This document shows, piece by piece, positions 5,513 through 10,219 of a DNA stretch of 10,219 nucleotides (the stretch's first letter is position 1; each line of letters starts with the position of its first letter). The notes beneath the pieces were generated by a model. It worked only from the letters and a program-made list of their open reading frames with translations. It ran no database searches and was not told the DNA's origin. The stretch is taken from contig WFQT01000018.1 of NCBI GenBank assembly GCA_015486895.1, forward strand, positions 1-10,219, given 5' to 3'. The stretch is from Anaerolineae bacterium. GTDB taxonomy: Bacteria; Chloroflexota; Anaerolineae; JAADDB01. The position numbers and the translations under genes are program-made.

Positions 5513-5941
5513 TCAATGCTGGATGGTCATGGTGGCGTTACTGTTGATGGTTAATGTACCGTTCCATACCACGAAGGTGAACGGCTGCCAGGTGTAGGTG
5601 ACCTGGACAGTCACACTGCTTCCGGGGCTATTGTTTGGATCCCAGCTTGCGTTCACGGTGATGCTACCCGGATTGGGGAGGGCGGCAATACTATTGTTAA
5701 CGACCTGTACAATGGGAGCGGTGTTCCCCGGTCCGCACGGATTTTGGGATTGGGAACCGTGTACTATGGCGTAGCGGGCTCCGGCCCGGGCGGCATTGTC
5801 TAAAGTGGTTTGAGCCCAGAAATACGTACCAATGTCGATGGTGCCAAATATCATGGGTATCATGATCAGCGTGGCAAGGGCAAATTCCACGATAGCCTGA
5901 CCTGCTTGTTTCTTTAGACTAATTGGTAGGCGCTGTTTCAT
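5513..5941 (-). CDS. TadE-like pilus-assembly (pseudopilin) protein
   Basis: This 142-residue TadE-family protein has a short basic leader (MKQRLPISLKKQAG), then QAIVEFALATLIMIPMIFGTIDIG. That is the TadE membrane segment, with Glu19 at position +5 after Gly14. The arrangement matches prepilin-type processing after Gly by a dedicated peptidase, with Glu5 of the mature protein conserved. It is followed by TTLDNAARAGARYAI, the usual helix after the membrane segment, and then a small beta-rich extracytoplasmic part. In Tad systems TadE, TadF and TadG are minor pilins or scaffold proteins of the Flp pilus. Its start codon overlaps the stop of the upstream gene (ATGA, 5938-5941), indicating translational coupling. 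No other tad genes (ATPase, platform, Flp pilin) are in the window. Confidence 0.88.
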   Translation of the reverse strand: MKQRLPISLKKQAGQAIVEFALATLIMIPMIFGTIDIGTYFWAQTTLDNAARAGARYAIVHGSQSQNPCGPGNTAPIVQVVNNSIAALPNPGSITVNASWDPNNSPGSSVTVQVTYTWQPFTFVVWNGTLTINSNATMTIQH

Positions 5942-6336
5942 TCTTGCACCATCCTGGTGACACTGCGATGTAGTGTGACGTGATCGAGGACCCCGGGAAT
6001 GGGAAAAAAGAGCGCCGGGGAGAAGGTCACGGTGACTTGAACTTGATGATGGCCATACGCATCTTCACTGACGTTAGAGCTGATACTCAACTGTTCATTT
6101 GGATCCAGGATTAGTGAGCTCGTTTCGCTATTAACGGCGGTAGCAATGCCGTTGCTGTCATAAGCGGCATTTATGCTGGAGGAAGCGTAGGTGGCTCCTC
6201 GGTTAGCGGCATTAGTAATGATCACATAGCTGGATAGCAGTCTGCCGAAGTCTATGCTGGCTAAGAGCATGCTCATTAGCACAGTGCTGATGAGGGCCAA
6301 CTCGACGATGGCTTGTCCTTTTTCGTTCTTGATCAT
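5938..6336 (-). CDS. TadE-like pilus-assembly (pseudopilin) protein, first gene of the operon
   Basis: This 132-residue TadE-family protein starts MIKNEKG, followed by QAIVELALISTVLMSMLLASIDFGRLL. Gly7 and Glu12 have the same Gly/+5-Glu spacing as the neighbour, so prepilin-type cleavage after Gly7 is predicted. The helix IITNAANRGATYASSS follows the membrane segment, and the rest is a small outer domain ending VTLHRSVTRMVQE. With the next gene it forms a tandem pair of related but clearly diverged TadE-like proteins, perhaps the TadE/TadF roles. The ribosome binding site is weak (GGATGG about 10 bases upstream). The start is supported by the basic leader. It is transcribed away from ileS, from the shared 6337-6599 intergenic region. 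Confidence 0.86.
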   Translation of the reverse strand: MIKNEKGQAIVELALISTVLMSMLLASIDFGRLLSSYVIITNAANRGATYASSSINAAYDSNGIATAVNSETSSLILDPNEQLSISSNVSEDAYGHHQVQVTVTFSPALFFPIPGVLDHVTLHRSVTRMVQE

Positions 6337-6599
6337 GACTTTTCATCCATCCGATAGTTATGTTGTTGCTGTGCTGAACAAAGCACATTGGTATGTTTAA
6401 TCGTGCAATCTTTGGGCTATCAGTATTTCCTGATAAACCCTCTACTATTTAGCTTAGCCGGAAGGCTTGATAATGCAATAGTTCTTTTGTCTTAACAAGC
6501 TGCTATTTTTATAGGTGCAATTCGCACTGCTTGGCTGCCGGAAGTGGTTTGCTTTTGGATAGGTTTGGGCGTTTGAGTTCAATTTTAGGGAGGTTATTG
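6337..6599. other. Divergent intergenic region between the pilus operon and ileS
   Basis: This 263-bp region must serve both directions. It contains a 6-bp dyad, TGTGCT (6370-6375) with AGCACA (6382-6387), which could be an operator or leader hairpin. On the minus strand, TTGTTA then 17 bases then CATTAT (about 6475-6503) is a weak candidate promoter for the pilus genes. No T-box motif (GGTGG-ACCGCGG) or terminator occurs in front of ileS here, so the expected isoleucine control element is absent from its usual place. Confidence 0.5.
6487..6515 (+). promoter_or_regulatory. Weak candidate proximal promoter for ileS
   Basis: TTGTCT (6487-6492) and TATAGG (6510-6515) are 17 bases apart, each with four of six consensus bases. 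It is the best plus-strand match I found close to ileS, but it is much weaker than the T-box promoter. Confidence 0.3.
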
Positions 6600-9500
6600 A
6601 TGTTCCAACCAGTATCGTCCCGGGTGCAGTTTCCCAAGGAAGAGGAGAAAGTCCTCTCGTTCTGGAAAGAGAATCATATTTTTGAGAAAACGATGACCAC
6701 GCGGCAGGATGCTCCTCGGTTTGTGTTCTATGAAGGTCCACCGACGGCTAACGGGCGTCCTGGCATCCACCACGTTTTGGCCCGCGCTTTCAAAGATGTC
6801 ATCTTGCGCTACCGGGTCATGCAGGGTTATCGTGTCTTGCGTAAAGGGGGATGGGATACCCACGGTTTGCCGGTTGAAATCGAAGTCGAGAAAAAACTCG
6901 GTTTTACTGACAAGAAGCAGATCGAGGAATATGGCATTAAAGCGTTCAACCAGCTTTGCCGGGAATCTGTTTTCACTTATGTGGACGAATGGCAGAAGAT
7001 AACTGATCGCATTGCCTTCTGGGTGGATATGAAGAATGCGTATGTCACTTTGCACAATAAGTATGTGGAATCGCTCTGGTGGATTCTCAAGCAGTTCTGG
7101 GACCAGGGATTGTTGTACGAAGGTTACAAAGTGGTACCTTATTGCCCCCGTTGTGGGACGCCGCTGAGCAGCCACGAGCTTTCTTTGGGTTACCGGGAAG
7201 GCACTAAGGACCCGTCGGTGTACGTGAAATTCGCCGTCCAGGGTGAGCGGGACACATATTTCTTGGTCTGGACGACCACGCCGTGGACTTTGCCTGCTAA
7301 CGTGGCTTTAGCTGTTGGCGAGGATGTGGATTATGTGCTGGTACGGCAAGGCGAGGAGCGTTATTACCTGGCCAGAGCGTTGTTGGAAGCTGTTCTGGAA
7401 GGCGAATACGAAGTGCTGGCCGGAATGAAAGGCCGCGATTTGGCCGGGAAACGTTACAAGCCGCTGTATAAATTCTTGCCAGTGAATAAGGATTACGCTT
7501 ACGTGGTGACCGCTGACTTTGTTAGCACGGAGGAGGGCACTGGTATTGTGCACATGGCGCCTGCTTTTGGTGCTGATGATATGGAAGTTGGCCAAGAGCA
7601 CAACTTGCCGTTACTCATGACCGTTGACTCGGAGGGTAAATTCATCAATGCTGTAACGCCGTGGAAAGGCATCTTTGTCAAAGATGCTGACCCTTTGATT
7701 GAGCAGGAATTAGAAGGCCGGGGCTTGATGTATAAGAAGGGCATTTATGAGCACACGTATCCTTTCTGCTGGCGCTGTGGGACGCCACTGCTCTACTATG
7801 CTCGTTCCACCTGGTACGTGGCGACAACTAAGAAGAAAGATAAGCTCTTAGAGAACAACGAGAAGATTAATTGGTATCCAGAGCACTTGAAACACGGCCG
7901 TTTTGGCAACTGGTTGGAAAATAATGTAGATTGGGCGTTAGGTCGCAATCGCTATTGGGGGACGCCGTTGCCTATCTGGCGCTGCGACAACCCTGAATGT
8001 GGATATTTGGAGGCGTTTGGCTCGCTTGATGAGCTCTCCAAACGGGCTGGCAAGAAGTTTGTATTGCAGCCTGACGATCCGGATGAGCCGGTGCCGGAGG
8101 ACGCCACGCCGATAGATCTGCATCTCCCCGATGTGGACGAAATTGTGTTGACTTGTCCCAAGTGTGGTAGCACTATGCACCGCGTGCCGGAGCTGGTGGA
8201 TGTTTGGTTTGACTCCGGTTCTATGCCGGTTGCCCAGTGGCACTATCCTTTTGAGAATCAAGAACTGTTTCAGGAGCAATTCCCGGCAGACTTCATATGC
8301 GAGGCGGTGGATCAGACCCGGGGTTGGTTCTACACGCTGCACGCGGTTTCCACTATGCTTTTTGACCAGCCCAGTTTCAAGAATGTTCTCAGCTTGGGGT
8401 TGATCATGGCTGAAGATGGTTCTAAGATGAGCAAAAGTAAAGGGAATGTGGTGGATCCGTGGAAGGTACTTGATGCTCACGGTGCAGATGCTACCCGTTG
8501 GTTCATGTACACGTCTTCTCCGGCGGGGCAAACTCGGCGTTTTAGCAGCCGCTTGGTGCGGGAAGTCGTGACAGGCTTCATGAATACGCTGTGGAATACT
8601 TACAGTTTCTTTGTAACTTATGCCAACATTGCCGGGTGGACTCCCGTTGCGGACGCTCCTATCAGCAATGCACCGCTGGACTGTTGGTTGTTGGCGGAGT
8701 TGCATGCGTTAATTCGGGAGGTAACGGTGAGAATGTCCGCTTACGATCCGACTAGCGCCGCGCGACGCATTGAGTCGTTTGTAGATGCCATGAGTAATTG
8801 GTACGTGCGCCAGAGCCGGCGGCGCTTTTGGGATGGTGAGCCGGAGGCTTTACAGACCCTCTACACGGTGTTGCGCACTTTGAGCCAACTGCTGGCGCCG
8901 TTTATGCCTTTCACAGCGGAAATGATGTGGCAGAACTTAGCTCGTTCTGTGGATGAGCAGAGCGTTGAGAGCGTGCATCTAAGCCTCTGGCCGAAAGCGG
9001 ATGAGGCGTTGATTGACGAAGATTTGCGCGCCGATGTTGCATTGGTGCAGAAGCTGGTGCGCTTAGGTCATGCGGCCCGCCAGAAGGCGGGCGTCAAAGT
9101 GCGCCAGCCGCTGGCGGAGATTCGCTTGCTGCTGCGCAATGAGGAGGAAAGCGAACGGCTGTCTCGTTTGGTCGACCAATTACTGGCTGAGCTGAACATT
9201 AAGCGCCTGCAAGTTGTAGATAGCCTGTCTGACCTGGCCGAAGTGAAGATCAATGCTAAACCGCAGCTCTTGGGACCGAAGTATGGTGCCCTTTTCCCGG
9301 CCATTCGCCAGGCGTTGAACAATGGCGATATAGCGGCGACGGCGCAACGCTTCCAGGATGGAGAGACGATCACTTTATCACTGCAAGGACAGCGCGTGGA
9401 GGTTGCTCCGGAGGAAGTGGATGTGGTCTGGCAGCCGTTGCCCGGCTATGTCTTAGTGGAAGAGGGTGGTTATGCTGTTGCTGTAAAGGTGGAATTGGAT

Positions 9501-9770
9501 GACGCTTTGCGCCAGGAAGGTATGGCGCGGGAATTAGTGCGCTACGTGCAGAATTTGCGCAAGCAATCCGACCTCGAGGTAACCGATCGCATCAATCTGT
9601 ACGTAGAGGGAACCCTGGGGCTCCATCAGGCTCTGGTGTCTTTCGGCGATTACGTGAAAGGGGAAACGCTTACTATTATGTTGCAAGAAGGGCCATTGCC
9701 GGAAGATCTGCCGGCGGATTGCTTCATGGTTGCTGACGGTAAGGTCTGCTTTGCCATTCAGCGCCGCTAA
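6600..9770 (+). CDS. ileS: Isoleucyl-tRNA synthetase, IleRS2 type with GXHH signature
   Basis: This enzyme attaches isoleucine to tRNA-Ile. It has 1056 residues, the length of the eukaryote-like IleRS2 class rather than the shorter IleRS1. The order is: signature GPPTANGRPGIHH (46-58), zinc-type CPRCGTPLSSHE (182-193), CP1 editing domain with TTTPWTLP (225-232) and GTGIVHMAPAFGADD (313-327), including Asp327 that fits the editing-site aspartate, KMSKS (609-613), and the anticodon-binding part with SNWYVRQSRRRFW. Extra CxxC pairs occur in the catalytic core. The HIGH motif is Gly55-Ile-His-His, the swapped GXHH form, and everything else looks intact. I chose ATG 6600 because AGGGAGG (6587-6593) is six bases upstream and the protein then begins as relatives do. 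An in-frame ATG at 6531 would add 23 unlikely residues. A strong terminator follows. Confidence 0.97.
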   Translation: MFQPVSSRVQFPKEEEKVLSFWKENHIFEKTMTTRQDAPRFVFYEGPPTANGRPGIHHVLARAFKDVILRYRVMQGYRVLRKGGWDTHGLPVEIEVEKKLGFTDKKQIEEYGIKAFNQLCRESVFTYVDEWQKITDRIAFWVDMKNAYVTLHNKYVESLWWILKQFWDQGLLYEGYKVVPYCPRCGTPLSSHELSLGYREGTKDPSVYVKFAVQGERDTYFLVWTTTPWTLPANVALAVGEDVDYVLVRQGEERYYLARALLEAVLEGEYEVLAGMKGRDLAGKRYKPLYKFLPVNKDYAYVVTADFVSTEEGTGIVHMAPAFGADDMEVGQEHNLPLLMTVDSEGKFINAVTPWKGIFVKDADPLIEQELEGRGLMYKKGIYEHTYPFCWRCGTPLLYYARSTWYVATTKKKDKLLENNEKINWYPEHLKHGRFGNWLENNVDWALGRNRYWGTPLPIWRCDNPECGYLEAFGSLDELSKRAGKKFVLQPDDPDEPVPEDATPIDLHLPDVDEIVLTCPKCGSTMHRVPELVDVWFDSGSMPVAQWHYPFENQELFQEQFPADFICEAVDQTRGWFYTLHAVSTMLFDQPSFKNVLSLGLIMAEDGSKMSKSKGNVVDPWKVLDAHGADATRWFMYTSSPAGQTRRFSSRLVREVVTGFMNTLWNTYSFFVTYANIAGWTPVADAPISNAPLDCWLLAELHALIREVTVRMSAYDPTSAARRIESFVDAMSNWYVRQSRRRFWDGEPEALQTLYTVLRTLSQLLAPFMPFTAEMMWQNLARSVDEQSVESVHLSLWPKADEALIDEDLRADVALVQKLVRLGHAARQKAGVKVRQPLAEIRLLLRNEEESERLSRLVDQLLAELNIKRLQVVDSLSDLAEVKINAKPQLLGPKYGALFPAIRQALNNGDIAATAQRFQDGETITLSLQGQRVEVAPEEVDVVWQPLPGYVLVEEGGYAVAVKVELDDALRQEGMARELVRYVQNLRKQSDLEVTDRINLYVEGTLGLHQALVSFGDYVKGETLTIMLQEGPLPEDLPADCFMVADGKVCFAIQRR

Positions 9771-9779
9771 GACGTTCGC

Positions 9780-9826
9780 GGCGGCGGCTGTCACCTCAAC
9801 GGTGACAGCCGCCGCCTTTATTCTAT
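9780..9826 (+). terminator. ileS terminator
   Basis: GGCGGCGGCTGTCACC (9780-9795) pairs perfectly over 16 bp with GGTGACAGCCGCCGCC (9801-9816) around TCAAC, followed by TTTATTCTATT. It lies nine bases after the ileS stop. No T-tract is present in the minus direction, although the very stable stem may still separate ileS from convergent cdsA. Confidence 0.9.
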
Positions 9827-10219
9827 TACCCACCCCACAGGCTAGCGTAATAAAAGACTATTGGAACCACGAAAAGCAGGCTGTCCAGCCGGTCTAACAT
9901 GCCGCCATGGCCGGGGATCAACTTGCTGCTATCTTTTGCGCCCGCTTCCCGTTTGAACATGGAAACGGACAGGTCACCGAATGGATCTACAAAGCTTGCT
10001 GTGACGCCAAGCCAAAGTCCTTGCGTCCAACTTAGATGTGGTAGCAAGATGCGCGCTAAGATGATGGCCCCGATGATACCGGCGACGAAGCCGCCGATGA
10101 CGCCTTCCCATGTCTTTTTGGGGCTCAGCCGGGGCCATAGCTTGTGCTTGCCGAGGCTGAGGCCAACGAAATAGGCGCCGGAGTCGATAGTCCAGGTTGT
10201 AAGCAGCGCCACAAGTACC
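9826..10219 (-). CDS. cdsA: Phosphatidate cytidylyltransferase, C-terminal part (gene continues beyond the window)
   Basis: CdsA makes CDP-diacylglycerol from phosphatidic acid and CTP in the cytoplasmic membrane, the branch point for phospholipid synthesis. The visible part is about the last 130 residues. It shows TTWTIDSGAYFVG with the conserved aspartate, SPKKTWEGVIGG, a hydrophobic stretch (about FVAGIIGAIILARILL), and the diagnostic signature KDSSKLIPGHGGMLDRLDS. A final membrane segment then ends near YYASLWGG. The frame stays open to the right edge. The GTG at 10210-10212 is an internal codon and not a start, since the family's N-terminal membrane segments are missing. It converges with ileS. 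Relatives often sit next to uppS or dxr, which cannot be checked here. Confidence 0.95.
   Translation of the reverse strand, partial: VLVALLTTWTIDSGAYFVGLSLGKHKLWPRLSPKKTWEGVIGGFVAGIIGAIILARILLPHLSWTQGLWLGVTASFVDPFGDLSVSMFKREAGAKDSSKLIPGHGGMLDRLDSLLFVVPIVFYYASLWGG

Noticed and set aside
6531..6599. Upstream in-frame ATG extending ileS by 23 residues
   Set aside because: The ATG at 6600 has a strong Shine-Dalgarno at the right distance, and IleRS homologues begin there.
6594..7175. 193-codon minus-strand frame inside the 5' part of ileS
   Set aside because: It is antisense to the conserved signature region of ileS and shows no family motif.
7938..8705. 255-codon minus-strand frame inside ileS
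   Set aside because: It is antisense to the conserved catalytic core of ileS. The composition looks like a reverse-frame shadow, and it has no start signals.

Overview
The window is a 10.2 kb piece of bacterial chromosome made mainly of housekeeping genes. No gene is named by a full-length database match, so the taxonomy is inference. The combination suggests a Chloroflexota (Anaerolineae-like) bacterium: a long IleRS2-type isoleucyl-tRNA synthetase resembling the Thermus and Chloroflexi enzymes, a class II (GlpX) fructose-bisphosphatase, Tad-type TadE/TadG pilus proteins, a T-box leader, and sigma70-like TTGACA/TATAAT promoters at moderate GC.

Layout, left to right. Positions 1-141 (+) hold the last residues of a RelA/SpoT-type ACT domain, with an in-frame stop suggesting a frameshift at the window edge. 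Positions 142-425 are non-coding and hold a repeat-rich, hairpin-rich segment. Positions 426-2136 (-) are a two-gene ABC-2 exporter, ATPase first and then permease. Positions 2137-2591 hold a complete leader for that exporter: a strong promoter, a 25-codon leader ORF, and two related intrinsic terminators. Its mutually exclusive pairings look like classical ribosome-mediated attenuation. Positions 2592-3587 (-) are glpX, with its own promoter at 3675-3703.

Positions 3857-4224 (+) are a T-box riboswitch with its own promoter. It has a probable AUC (isoleucine) specifier, a T-box/UGGU core, and a perfect 14-bp terminator. The next gene downstream is not on its strand. Positions 4250-6336 (-) are a compact TadE-TadE-TadG-like operon facing the T-box. 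Only after that, at 6600-9770 (+), comes ileS, followed by a 16-bp-stem terminator. The window ends in the 3' part of cdsA (-).

Two regulatory arrangements deserve most attention. First, the isoleucine-type T-box sits about 2.4 kb from ileS, across a pilus operon in the opposite orientation. Either it is stranded, or its readthrough RNA is a very long ileS leader antisense to the whole pilus operon. Second, the ABC exporter appears to be controlled by a translation-sensing attenuator, as for some antibiotic-inducible exporters. In addition, ileS carries the swapped GXHH version of the HIGH motif, which has been linked to very strong mupirocin resistance in IleRS2 enzymes.
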